A DNA stretch of 64,000 nucleotides, taken from NCBI GenBank assembly GCA_016793325.1, contig JAEUKI010000075.1, positions 310,001 to 374,000 of the forward strand. Direction: 5' to 3'. How positions within the stretch are numbered: position 1 is the stretch's first letter; the number at the start of each line of letters is the position of its first letter. The stretch is from Myxococcales bacterium. GTDB lineage: Bacteria > Myxococcota_A > Polyangia > Polyangiales > Ga0077539. Under the pieces are notes generated by a model. It saw only the letters and a list, made by a program, of their open reading frames with translations, was not told the DNA's origin and searched no databases. A program made the position numbers and the translations under genes. Shown piece by piece: positions 26,174 through 33,733 of the stretch.

Positions 26174-27329
26174 CCGTCGAGAGCTCTTTCGCCGCGGCCC
26201 CCGCCGTGCGCGCGCGCCACGCGTACCAGAGCACGCCCGCCGCGGCGCTCGTGAGGCCGATCCACTGAGACGTTGTGAGCCCGCCGCTCGTCCCGCGCTC
26301 GATGTCGTCGCGCACGAGCTCGAGCCCCGAGCGCGCGAGTCCGTAGAGCACCATGAAGCTCAGCGACACTTGACCGTCGAACCGTCGCCTCGGCCAGAGC
26401 CATCGTTGCCACGCGAACAACACGAGCCCGAGCGCGAGCTCGTAGAGCTGCGTGGGGTGCACCGCGACGCTCTCGGAGATGGAGCTCGGGAGCACGCATC
26501 GCCCGTCGCGGATGATTCCGTGTGCGTGTTCGCAGGCCTCGCGCGCGAGCCTCACGCCCGCGTGCGTGTGCTGCCACCACGCGGGTGAGCCCTCGCCCGA
26601 GGGCCACTTCGGAAACGTCCCCGCGTGCTGGAGCCACGAGGGCGCGCTCGGCGAGAGCGCCATTCCGAAGTCGCACCCGGCGAGAAAGCACCCGAGCCTC
26701 CCGAACGCGAGCCCGAGGGGCATTCCCACCGTCGCGATGTCGGTCCATTGCCACACGAGCGTGCGCGTCTTCTTCGCGAAGAGCGTGACGCCCACGACGC
26801 CTGCGATGAACCCGCCGTACACGACGAAGCCGTTGGCGCGGGGATAGAGCACGCGTTCCCAGAGGACCTGTCCCGTCGCGCTGACGAACTCGGCCTTCCA
26901 CTGAACGAAGAGGTACAAGCCCCGCGCGCCAGCGAGGGCGCTCGCGGCGGCGACCGCGCAGAACGCCCAGTATTTCTGCGGTGGAACGGCGATTCGCTTC
27001 GCGAGCGAGTACCCCGCGAAGCACCCCATCAAGATCCCCGTGGCGAGGAGCACTCCGTATGAATAGATGGGCACCACGCGCCACGCTTCGACGAAGGTGG
27101 ACGTGTGGCGGATCGCAGACCCGAGCCCGTCTCGCGTGACGGCGGGCGCGCCGAGGACGAAGAGCGCGACCGACACGATCGCGAACCACCCGTACACGAG
27201 CGCGTCCTCTCCGCGCAGAGGGCGCTCGCGCAGTCGACCGACGAGCCACGCGATCGGGCCCGAAAAGAGCGCCACCAACGCGAGCGCCTTGATCACCACC
27301 CCCGGAACGACGACGAGCACCGGATGCAT
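26166..27329 (-). CDS. lgt: Prolipoprotein diacylglyceryl transferase
   Basis: A 387-residue multi-spanning membrane enzyme that transfers diacylglyceryl to the lipobox cysteine, the first step of lipoprotein maturation. ATG at 27329 gives MHPVLVVVPG; an upstream start at 27371 is possible. YSYGVLLATGILMG, YPRANGFVVYGGFIAG, GRLGCFLAGCDFG (the region of the conserved Arg and Gly) and VHPTQLYE are family features. It is longer than E. coli Lgt (about 291 residues) because of an N-terminal extension with extra hydrophobic segments and a roughly 60-residue insertion containing the CEHAHG region. It fits a window full of lipoproteins. Confidence 0.92.
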   Translation of the reverse strand: MHPVLVVVPGVVIKALALVALFSGPIAWLVGRLRERPLRGEDALVYGWFAIVSVALFVLGAPAVTRDGLGSAIRHTSTFVEAWRVVPIYSYGVLLATGILMGCFAGYSLAKRIAVPPQKYWAFCAVAAASALAGARGLYLFVQWKAEFVSATGQVLWERVLYPRANGFVVYGGFIAGVVGVTLFAKKTRTLVWQWTDIATVGMPLGLAFGRLGCFLAGCDFGMALSPSAPSWLQHAGTFPKWPSGEGSPAWWQHTHAGVRLAREACEHAHGIIRDGRCVLPSSISESVAVHPTQLYELALGLVLFAWQRWLWPRRRFDGQVSLSFMVLYGLARSGLELVRDDIERGTSGGLTTSQWIGLTSAAAGVLWYAWRARTAGAAAKELSTVS

Positions 27330-27427
27330 CCGAGCGCGCAGACAGGGCCACGCCCGACACGGGTTCGTCAACTGTCACGAAACAGTCTGAGCCCTTCGGG
27401 CGTACTGTCGCTCCAACGGCCCCACGC

Positions 27428-28714
27428 ATGCCACGACGCATCGTGATCATTGGAAACGGCGTCGCGGGCATCACCGCGGCCCTCGAGCTTCGCGCGCGCG
27501 ACGACGGCGCTGAGATCACCGTCGTCTCGGACGAGAGCGACTACTTCATCGCGCGCACCGCGCTCATGTACGCGCTCATGGAGAAGCTCCCTCGAAAGGG
27601 GCTCGAGCCCTACGAGCGCCACGTGTACGACCGCCAGCGCATCGCGCGCGTCCGCGGACGGTGCGTCGATCTCTCGCACACCGAGCGCACCATCACGCTC
27701 GCCGACGGCAAGACCCTCGCGTGGGACGCGCTCGTGATCGCGACCGGCGCTCGCCCGAGGATCCTCGAACTCCCTGGAATTTCGCAGGGAGAATCGTTGA
27801 AAACAGGGGTCGTTCACTTCGTCTCGATGAGCGACCTCGACGCGTGCGAGGCGCTCGTCCCTTCGACCAAGCGCGCCGTGGTCGTGGGCGGAGGGCTCAT
27901 CGGCGTCGAGCTCGTCGAGTCGCTCTTGCACCACGGGATCGCCACGACCTTCGTCGCGCGCGAAAAGTGGTACTGGCCTGCGGGCTTGTGCCGCGAAGAG
28001 GGCGAGCTCGTCGCGGCGCACATCCGCAAACGAGGCGTTGATTTGCGGCTCGACACGACGGTCGCGTCCGCGAAGACCGACGCGAACGGCCGCGTGTCCT
28101 CGGTGGCGCTCAGCACCGGCGAGGCGGTCCCGTGCGAGCTCTTCGGCGTCGCGATCGGCGTCGAGCCCAACGTCGAGTGGCTCTCGCGCTGCAAGAGCGC
28201 GCCGACCATCGACCGTGGAATCGTGGTGGACGACAGGCTTCGAACGAGCGTCGAGGGCGTGTGGGCCATTGGCGACTGCGCGGTGGTTCGCAGCGCGAAT
28301 CGCTCGGTGTACGAGCCGATCTGGTACACAGCCAAGCGTCACGGCTCGTTCGTCGCGCGGCAGCTCACGGGCTCGAGCGAGCGCTACGAGCCGCCCGTGT
28401 TCGTCAACAGCGCGAAGTTCTTCGAGCTCGAGTACACGACGGTGGGCGACGCGTTCGCGTCCGGCGCGCGGTCGCTGTTTTTGTCGCACCCGAGCCGCGA
28501 GATCACCGTGCGGCTCATCGAGCGCGAGGGCGCGCTCTCGGCGTTCAACGCGATCGGATCGCGCTGGGACACGACCGTGATCGCGCGATGGATCGAAGAG
28601 AAGCGCCCGATGGACTGGGTGCGCTCGCGGCTGCGCGACGCGCAGTTCGACGTCGAGTTCGGCCGTGCGCCGATCGAACGCATGACCGAGAGAGAGCTGG
28701 AGGCGCGTCCATGA
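27428..28714 (+). CDS. FAD-dependent NAD(P)-type oxidoreductase
   Basis: A 428-residue flavoprotein with two dinucleotide-binding folds. FAD: IVIIGNGVAGITAALELR (residues 5-22). NAD(P): RAVVVGGGLIGVELVES. WALGDCA-like WAIGDCAVV is the FAD-contact ATG-type motif, and VIATGARP closes the first domain. The C-terminal third has an unusual extra region (SAKFFELEYTTVGDAF). It belongs to the rubredoxin-reductase / nitrite-reductase NAD(P)H-domain / Nox group. It overlaps the next gene by ATGA (28711-28714), so the two are made together, probably for electron delivery to the membrane 4Fe-4S protein. Confidence 0.9.
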   Translation: MPRRIVIIGNGVAGITAALELRARDDGAEITVVSDESDYFIARTALMYALMEKLPRKGLEPYERHVYDRQRIARVRGRCVDLSHTERTITLADGKTLAWDALVIATGARPRILELPGISQGESLKTGVVHFVSMSDLDACEALVPSTKRAVVVGGGLIGVELVESLLHHGIATTFVAREKWYWPAGLCREEGELVAAHIRKRGVDLRLDTTVASAKTDANGRVSSVALSTGEAVPCELFGVAIGVEPNVEWLSRCKSAPTIDRGIVVDDRLRTSVEGVWAIGDCAVVRSANRSVYEPIWYTAKRHGSFVARQLTGSSERYEPPVFVNSAKFFELEYTTVGDAFASGARSLFLSHPSREITVRLIEREGALSAFNAIGSRWDTTVIARWIEEKRPMDWVRSRLRDAQFDVEFGRAPIERMTERELEARP

Positions 28715-29817
28715 AGCAGCGCGGAGCCTTGGGGTGGTTGAAGCACGACGTGACGCATCGGGGCGTCACCGCGTGGGCGTTGGCGCTGGCGATCTTGGCG
28801 TTCTACGTCGTCTTGTACTGGGGAGATGACGCACACGGAATCAACCCGTTCGACCGCGTCGCGTGGCTCTTGCACATCGGTCAGCGCGGACATTCTGGGG
28901 CGAAGTGGACGCTCTACGGCGCGATCTACACGCTCGCGGTGACCGTCGGCGGGATCGCGTTTCTGCGCAAATACGGCCACAATCGCTACCAGGTCGTGCG
29001 CACGATCGTCGTGATCGTGGTGCAGGCGACGCTGGCCTTCAGCGTCCCGCTGATCATGAAGATGGCGGGGCACCCCGAGCACTACTTCAGCTATTTGTGG
29101 CCGCTGAAGATGTACTACTTCGAGCCGGGGTTCATTCGGCACAACCCCGCGCCGCTGGTGCTCTGGAGCTTCATCGGCTCGCTCGTGCTCGCCCCGCTGC
29201 TCGCGCTTCGCTTCGGAAAGCGCTGGTACTGCTCGTGGGTCTGCGGCTGCGGCGGACTCGCGAACACCGCGGGCGACGGCTTCAGGCACTTGAGCGACAA
29301 GAGCGAGAAGGCTTGGCGCTTCGAGAAGATCGCGATCTACAGCACGCTGGTGCTCACGGTCGTGACCACGTCGATGGTGCTCGCGAGCGCGTTCGTGCAG
29401 GGATCGCACCCGCAGCTTGATTTGTGGTCCGAGAAATTTCGCACGAACTACGGCTTGATCGTCTCGTCGCTGCTCTCGGGCATCATCGGCGTCGCGGCCT
29501 ACCCCATCGGCGGAACGCGCGTCTGGTGCCGCTACTTCTGCCCGATGGCCGCGATGCTCGGGATCTTCCAGCGCGCGGGCCGCTTTCGCATCCGCGTCAA
29601 AGAAGACCAGTGCATCTCCTGCGGAATGTGCAGCGAGCACTGCGAGATGGGCATCGACGTCCGCGCGTACGCGCAGTCGAACGAGAGCTTCACCCGCGCG
29701 AGCTGCGTCGGCTGCGGGCTGTGCGCGGAGGTCTGCCCCCGCGGCGTGCTCAAGCTCGAAAACGCGCACACACAATCGTCGCAAGAGAAGCTCGTGCAGC
29801 TGCGCCTGCGCAAGTGA
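28711..29817 (+). CDS. Membrane 4Fe-4S protein (NapH/NosR/CcoG-like)
   Basis: A 368-residue inner-membrane protein. Six or so hydrophobic segments surround WYCSWVCGCGG (about residue 175) and WCRYFCPM (about residue 276). Two ferredoxin-type clusters follow: CISCGMCSEHCEMG and SCVGCGLCAEVCPRG. This is the layout of NapH, NosR and CcoG proteins, which move electrons across or into the membrane. The start is fixed by the ATGA overlap with the flavoprotein. The flavoprotein-4Fe-4S pair is likely a reductase with a membrane electron carrier; the partner acceptor is unknown. Confidence 0.9.
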   Translation: MKQRGALGWLKHDVTHRGVTAWALALAILAFYVVLYWGDDAHGINPFDRVAWLLHIGQRGHSGAKWTLYGAIYTLAVTVGGIAFLRKYGHNRYQVVRTIVVIVVQATLAFSVPLIMKMAGHPEHYFSYLWPLKMYYFEPGFIRHNPAPLVLWSFIGSLVLAPLLALRFGKRWYCSWVCGCGGLANTAGDGFRHLSDKSEKAWRFEKIAIYSTLVLTVVTTSMVLASAFVQGSHPQLDLWSEKFRTNYGLIVSSLLSGIIGVAAYPIGGTRVWCRYFCPMAAMLGIFQRAGRFRIRVKEDQCISCGMCSEHCEMGIDVRAYAQSNESFTRASCVGCGLCAEVCPRGVLKLENAHTQSSQEKLVQLRLRK

Positions 29818-29874
29818 GCTGGCGAAGGGGCTGGGCGCGGCCGCTCTCAGCGCGGCAGCAAGCAGCCAAGCGGG

Positions 29875-30261
29875 GCGCGGCAGCAAGCGCTCATCATTCG
29901 TCACCTGTGGTGAACGAACTTGAAACTTGCAGGTGAAACTCCGTCATGCTCAGCGGCTGGCCCCCACCTTCAGTTGGGGGCAGCGAGAGTCGGTCCGTGC
30001 GCCGCTGGCGGCGCACTTCGCGATTGGGAACATTTGCGCCACTTGTACAGCGGTGTTTCTCTCTGTTGTGCCGTCTCGCCGTCTCGCTGTCTCGAATCTG
30101 TGTGCGCCGCTTGCGGCGTACAGCCTTGGCCTCGCTGCCCCCAACTGAAGGTGGGGGACAGCCCATGGGCCAGGGGGGAGTGCCTGTGCACTCGCTACTT
30201 CATGAGCGAAATATCAGCTCATTCGACGCAGCTGACGAATGATGAGTGTTTGCTGCCGCGC
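29875..30261. repeat. Inverted repeat pair A, enclosing pair B
   Basis: Left arm 29875-29903 and right arm 30233-30261 are inverted copies of 29 bp with 27 matches; the core TCATTCGTCA ends the left arm. A local hairpin (TTCGTCACC / GGTGAACGAA) adjoins the left arm at 29897-29918. The arms are 329 bp apart and enclose pair B. Confidence 0.9.
29955..30163. repeat. Inverted repeat pair B with hairpins in each arm
   Basis: Left arm 29955-29987 and right arm 30131-30163 match inverted at 32 of 33 positions, including a perfect 27-bp core (29961-29987 with 30131-30157). A second, adjacent stretch (29997-30016 with 30102-30121) matches at 17 of 20. Each arm also folds on itself: CCCCCA pairs with TGGGGG, and 29997-30005 pairs perfectly (9 bp) with 30008-30016. 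The 85-bp loop between the arms is less structured. Confidence 0.92.
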
Positions 30262-30308
30262 AGCGTGCCTCGAAGACATCACGGGGCAGCGTCACGCGAT
30301 CTATCTCG

Positions 30309-30440
30309 GCAGGCGTTCTCGCTTGCGCTCGAACTGAGGCAAGAGCCTCTCGAACTCTACCTGCACATTTGCAGGTGATCCGAAGCACGTCCGCGTCGCA
30401 GCTCACGTTCCTAAGTTCGAGCGCGAGCGAGAACGCCTGC
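30309..30440. repeat. Inverted repeat pair C with central hairpin
   Basis: Left arm 30309-30339 and right arm 30410-30440 are inverted 31-bp copies with 29 matches. Between them is a perfect small hairpin, CCTGCA-CATT-TGCAGG (30360-30375). The tract TTGCAGGTGA there (30369-30378) repeats directly at 29927-29936, tying pair C to the region of pair A. Confidence 0.9.
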
Positions 30441-30454
30441 GAAGCACAGTGCGC

Positions 30455-30529
30455 GGCTGCTTGCTGCCGCGCCCCGTGTGGCCGCTTGCTGCCGCGCCCC
30501 GTGTGGCTGCTTGCTGCCGCGCCTCGCTC
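30455..30529 (+). repeat. Three tandem 25-bp repeats
   Basis: Three head-to-tail 25-bp units start at 30455, 30480 and 30505. Units 1 and 2 differ at one position; unit 3 diverges at its 3' end. The unit core GCTTGCTGCCGCGC also occurs inverted at 29850-29863 and 29875-29888. With only three units and no spacers it is not a CRISPR array. Confidence 0.9.
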
Positions 30530-30694
30530 GCGCCCGGCCGCCCCGTGAATTTTCCTCCTGCACTCCGTAACCAATCTCGCACGTTGTCGTACATGGCCCG
30601 CCTCGTCCCTACTCCCGTTGGGCGACCACGTGGCTGTTGTGTCGCGGTGGGCTCGGGTCGCGGCATCCTCCGCCCTTCACCTGAGACCCCCTGC

Positions 30695-32296
30695 ATGACC
30701 GAGACGCGTGTCGCGAGCCGAACCCGAGGAACGTCCTCTCGCATCCTCCGCGAGTACCTCCAACGCGACGCGCCGCTGCGAGAGAGCTCGGTCGCGCTCT
30801 GGATGAGCGCCGTCGGCGCGACGAGCATGGTCGTGTGCCTCGCGCTGTCGGTGAAGATCGGCTGGAGGCTCTCGGCGTTTCTCGTCGCGTTTCTCGCGGT
30901 GGTCACCGGGTACTACTCGGTGCTGCGCGCGGCGTTGAAGCGCGGCTGGTATCACCGGGTGATTCCCTGGGTAAACGTCCTGTTCGAGGTCTCGATCCCG
31001 TCGCTGATCTTCGTGATCGACGTGAAGCTCCAGAGCGCCGAGTACGCGCTCACCGCGCCGCCGCTCGCGATCTGGGGTTCGCTCGTCGCGCTGAGCGGCC
31101 TTCGAACGAGCCGTCCCCTCGCGATCGCCGCGGGCTTCATCGCCGCGACCGAGTACCTGTTGTTGTACTTCTTCGTCGCTCGGCCGCTGCTGCCCGCGCA
31201 CACGCTCGTGACGCTGGGCACCGAGATGATGCTGACGCGCACGTTTCTGCTGTTTTGCGCGGGGATCGTGACGGCCATCTTCGCCGGGCACCTCACGCGC
31301 AAAGCCGAAGAGGCCCTCGCTTCGGTCCGCGAGCGCGACTGGATGGGCAAGTACATCATGCACGAGCGCGTCGGAACCGGCGGAATGGCCGAGGTCTTTC
31401 GCGCCACGTACTCCCCCGAAGGCGGCTTCGAGAAGCGCGTCGCCATCAAGCGCGTGCTCCCTTCGTTCGCCAGGGACAGCGAGTTCGTCGCGATGTTTCG
31501 CGCCGAGGCCGAGCTCGGATCGTGGCTCGCGCACCCGAACATCGTGCAGATCTTGGACCTCGGCTCGCACGACGAGACGCTCTACCTCGCGATGGAGTTC
31601 ATCGACGGCGTCACGCTCAAGCGCGTGATCAAGGCGCACCCCGACGGGATGCCGCCCCGCGCGGTCGCCGTCATCGCCCTGGCGATCGGCAGGGCGCTCG
31701 AGTACACACACGCATTCAAGAAACAGGGAGAATTGCTGGGTCTCGTCCACCGCGACGTGAACCCGCCAAACGTCCTTTTGTCCAAGATGGGCGAGGTGAA
31801 GCTCTCGGACTTCGGCATCGCGCGCGCCGCGGACAACGACGACACCGTCCGCGGAAAGCTCTCGTACCTCGCCCCCGAGCAAGCCGCGCGCAAGCCCGTC
31901 GACGGCCGCGCGGACCTCTTCGCGCTCGGGCTCACCCTTCACGAGTGCCTCACGGGCAAGGCTGTCTTCGCGATGGAGCCCGCGGTCGCGATGCACCTCG
32001 TGCAGACCGATCGCGTCGCGAACGTGCGCGAGGTGAACCCGCGCGTCCCCGAGGCGCTCGCCGCGGTGATCTATCAGCTCACGGAGATCGACCCCAAGCG
32101 CCGCTTCGAGAGCGCCGCGTCCCTCGTGGCCGCGTTGCAACTTTTGCCCGAAGATTGCGCGCCGAACGCGCTCGGCGAGTCCGAGCTCGCGCAGTGCGTA
32201 GCCCGCTCGCTCGAAGCGCGCGTCCCGAGCCTCGAGCCCCGTCGGCCCCCGCCGCTGCGGGACGAAGCGACGACGATGGTCCGCAAGGCCAACTGA
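30695..32296 (+). CDS. Transmembrane Ser/Thr protein kinase, C-terminal kinase domain
   Basis: A 533-residue protein from ATG at 30695; an in-frame ATG at 30593 is possible. Residues about 30-205 contain about six membrane helices, ending in the basic stretch HLTRKAEEALASVRERDW. The kinase domain follows at about residues 218-500: GTGGMAEVF (glycine loop), VAIK (Lys252), HRDVNPPN (catalytic Asp354) and DFG (372-374), with SYLAPEQAARKP and the kinase-type ending SAASLVAALQLLP. Membrane helices before rather than after the kinase is the less common order. It would sense signals at the membrane and phosphorylate cytoplasmic partners. It follows the nested-repeat region. Confidence 0.92.
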   Translation: MTETRVASRTRGTSSRILREYLQRDAPLRESSVALWMSAVGATSMVVCLALSVKIGWRLSAFLVAFLAVVTGYYSVLRAALKRGWYHRVIPWVNVLFEVSIPSLIFVIDVKLQSAEYALTAPPLAIWGSLVALSGLRTSRPLAIAAGFIAATEYLLLYFFVARPLLPAHTLVTLGTEMMLTRTFLLFCAGIVTAIFAGHLTRKAEEALASVRERDWMGKYIMHERVGTGGMAEVFRATYSPEGGFEKRVAIKRVLPSFARDSEFVAMFRAEAELGSWLAHPNIVQILDLGSHDETLYLAMEFIDGVTLKRVIKAHPDGMPPRAVAVIALAIGRALEYTHAFKKQGELLGLVHRDVNPPNVLLSKMGEVKLSDFGIARAADNDDTVRGKLSYLAPEQAARKPVDGRADLFALGLTLHECLTGKAVFAMEPAVAMHLVQTDRVANVREVNPRVPEALAAVIYQLTEIDPKRRFESAASLVAALQLLPEDCAPNALGESELAQCVARSLEARVPSLEPRRPPPLRDEATTMVRKAN

Positions 32297-32302
32297 CCCC
32301 CT

Positions 32303-33667
32303 TCAGCCGTCGAGCTTCTCGAGCCTCCGCACCGCGTCGCTGATCGTCACGCGGTACTGCTCGCTCGCGGGCGTCGTCTCTTCGAGGGCCACCACGCGCT
32401 GCGCTGCGGGGAGCGTCGCGAGCTGCTCCTTGGCGTACGAGCGCGCGTCGCGCGTGGCTTCTTTCTCGTTGGCGGTCGAGAGGCGCTTTCCGTCGCGCAT
32501 GTGCTCGACGTAGAGGGCGACTCCGTCGGGCTTTTCGCTGGCGAGCGCGACGAAGTCTTCGCCGGCGACCGCGTTGCCGTCCTTGTCCTTCGTCATCTTT
32601 CGCCACATGGCCTTGGCCCCGCCGTAGCTCGCTTTGCCCGGAGCGCGCTTGGCGACGGGCATCGCCACGCCGCGCCGGTCGTCCACTTCGACGAGCTTGT
32701 ACACAGCGCCAAACGACGGTGAGTCCGGGCTGAGGACGATCGCGGTCCCGACGCCAAACGTGTCGTACGGGGCGCCTGCCTCGAGCAGCGCGTTGATCTT
32801 GTACTCGTCCATGTCGTCCGAGCCGATGATCTTCACGTCGCTGCGACCGGCCGCGTCGAGGATCGATCGGATCTGCGGCCCGAGCCGCGCGAGGTCGCCC
32901 GAGTCCACGCGAACTGCCTTGACGGCGGGGCCGGCCTTGGCGGCGCGGAGCGTCCCGCGGATCGTGTCCCAGGTGTCGACGAGCAGCGACGTTCCACTGG
33001 GAAAAGCCTCGGCAAACGCGCGAAACGCGCCGTCCTCGCCGTCGTCGACGTGCGCGAGCATGTACGAGTGCGCGCACGTCCCCGAGACGGGAACCCCGTA
33101 GCGAAACCCCGCCTCTTCGCAGCTCGTCCCGATGCATCCCGCGATGTACGCGGCCCTCGCGGCGGACGGCGCCGACAGCGGGTCGAGCCTCCGCGCGCCG
33201 AACTCCATCACGGGCCGGCCCCGCGCCGCGAGCACCACGCGCGCGGCCTTCGACGCCACCTTCGACTCGTGGTTGATCACGCCGAGCAAGAAGGTCTCGA
33301 CGATCTGGCACTCCGCGAGCGTGCCCTCGACGCGAAGGATGGGTCCGCCGCCCATGAGCACCTCGCCTTCGCGGAGGCCAAATACACGCCCACGAAATCG
33401 AAACGACCGGAGATACTCGATCATCTCGTCGGTCATCACGTCGCGCAGCGACGCGGACTCGCGGAGGTAGCTGATCTCGTCCTCCGTGAATCGAACGCCC
33501 TCGAGGTAGCGCAGCGCCCGGTCGATCCCCGCCACGACCAAGAAGCGCCGCGCCTTCGGCAGCTTGCGCATCGACAGCTCGAACACCGCGCGGCGAGAGG
33601 CGATCCCCTCGCGCAGGTACGCGCCGAGCATCGAGAGCTGATACCGATCCGTGTAGAGCGAGAACAT
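32303..33667 (-). CDS. pncB: Nicotinate phosphoribosyltransferase
   Basis: A 454-residue enzyme that converts nicotinate and PRPP to nicotinate mononucleotide in NAD salvage. The N-terminus MFSLYTDRYQLSMLGAYLRE, the GINHES-like VINHESKVASKA segment, DSGDLARLGPQIRSI (phosphate-binding region), and GSDDMDEYKINAL with FGVGTAIVLS are family hallmarks. A strong ribosome-binding site (GGAGG, 8 nt spacing) precedes the ATG. A perfect 10-bp inverted repeat lies 36-58 bp upstream and is a likely operator. It follows adenosylhomocysteinase by 66 bp on the same strand. Confidence 0.95.
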   Translation of the reverse strand: MFSLYTDRYQLSMLGAYLREGIASRRAVFELSMRKLPKARRFLVVAGIDRALRYLEGVRFTEDEISYLRESASLRDVMTDEMIEYLRSFRFRGRVFGLREGEVLMGGGPILRVEGTLAECQIVETFLLGVINHESKVASKAARVVLAARGRPVMEFGARRLDPLSAPSAARAAYIAGCIGTSCEEAGFRYGVPVSGTCAHSYMLAHVDDGEDGAFRAFAEAFPSGTSLLVDTWDTIRGTLRAAKAGPAVKAVRVDSGDLARLGPQIRSILDAAGRSDVKIIGSDDMDEYKINALLEAGAPYDTFGVGTAIVLSPDSPSFGAVYKLVEVDDRRGVAMPVAKRAPGKASYGGAKAMWRKMTKDKDGNAVAGEDFVALASEKPDGVALYVEHMRDGKRLSTANEKEATRDARSYAKEQLATLPAAQRVVALEETTPASEQYRVTISDAVRRLEKLDG

Positions 33668-33702
33668 CGCCGAATCCTCCCGCGCAACTGCGCTGGAGGA
33701 AA

Positions 33703-33725
33703 CTTAGTTGCACAATGCAACTAAG
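33703..33725 (-). promoter_or_regulatory. Perfect inverted repeat upstream of pncB
   Basis: CTTAGTTGCA (33703-33712), 3 bp, then TGCAACTAAG (33716-33725): a perfect 10-bp dyad, AT-rich in a GC-rich genome. It lies in the 66-bp gap between ahcY and pncB, 36 to 58 bp before the pncB ATG. It is a candidate operator for an NAD-responsive repressor such as NrtR-type proteins (inference). Only three T follow it in the minus-strand direction, so a terminator for ahcY is less likely. Confidence 0.6.
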
Positions 33726-33733
33726 TCAACACG

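Larger units (their letters stand above)
29850..30529. mobile_element. Composite nested inverted-repeat element (MITE/REPIN-like, unclassified)
   Basis: A 680-bp segment consisting of three inverted-repeat pairs plus a tandem repeat. Pair A (29875-29903 with 30233-30261) encloses pair B (29955-30016 with 30102-30163), making one long imperfect palindrome of 387 bp. Pair C (30309-30339 with 30410-30440) lies just downstream. A 14-bp core, GCTTGCTGCCGCGC, occurs in six places: twice inverted on the left (29850-29863 and 29875-29888), once variant at 30248-30261, and three times in the tandem block (30459, 30484 and 30509). There is no transposase. It could be a non-autonomous mobile element, an over-structured REPIN-type repeat or a structured RNA. 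Confidence 0.7.
29818..30694. other. 877-bp gene-free region with nested repeats
   Basis: No protein gene fits here: frames in this stretch give Arg/Ser/Cys-rich translations that come from the repeats. Almost all of it, 29850-30529, is built from repeats described separately. The last 165 bp before the kinase start (30530-30694) look like ordinary upstream sequence, with no clear promoter recognised. Confidence 0.75.

Noticed and set aside
30455..30529. 25-bp direct repeats as a possible CRISPR array
   Set aside because: The three units are contiguous with no spacers between them, and no cas genes are present in the window.
29818..30694. Protein-coding frames within the nested-repeat region
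   Set aside because: They derive from the repeat arms, differ in frame between copies, and give Arg/Ser/Cys-rich translations. No ribosome-binding sites fit.
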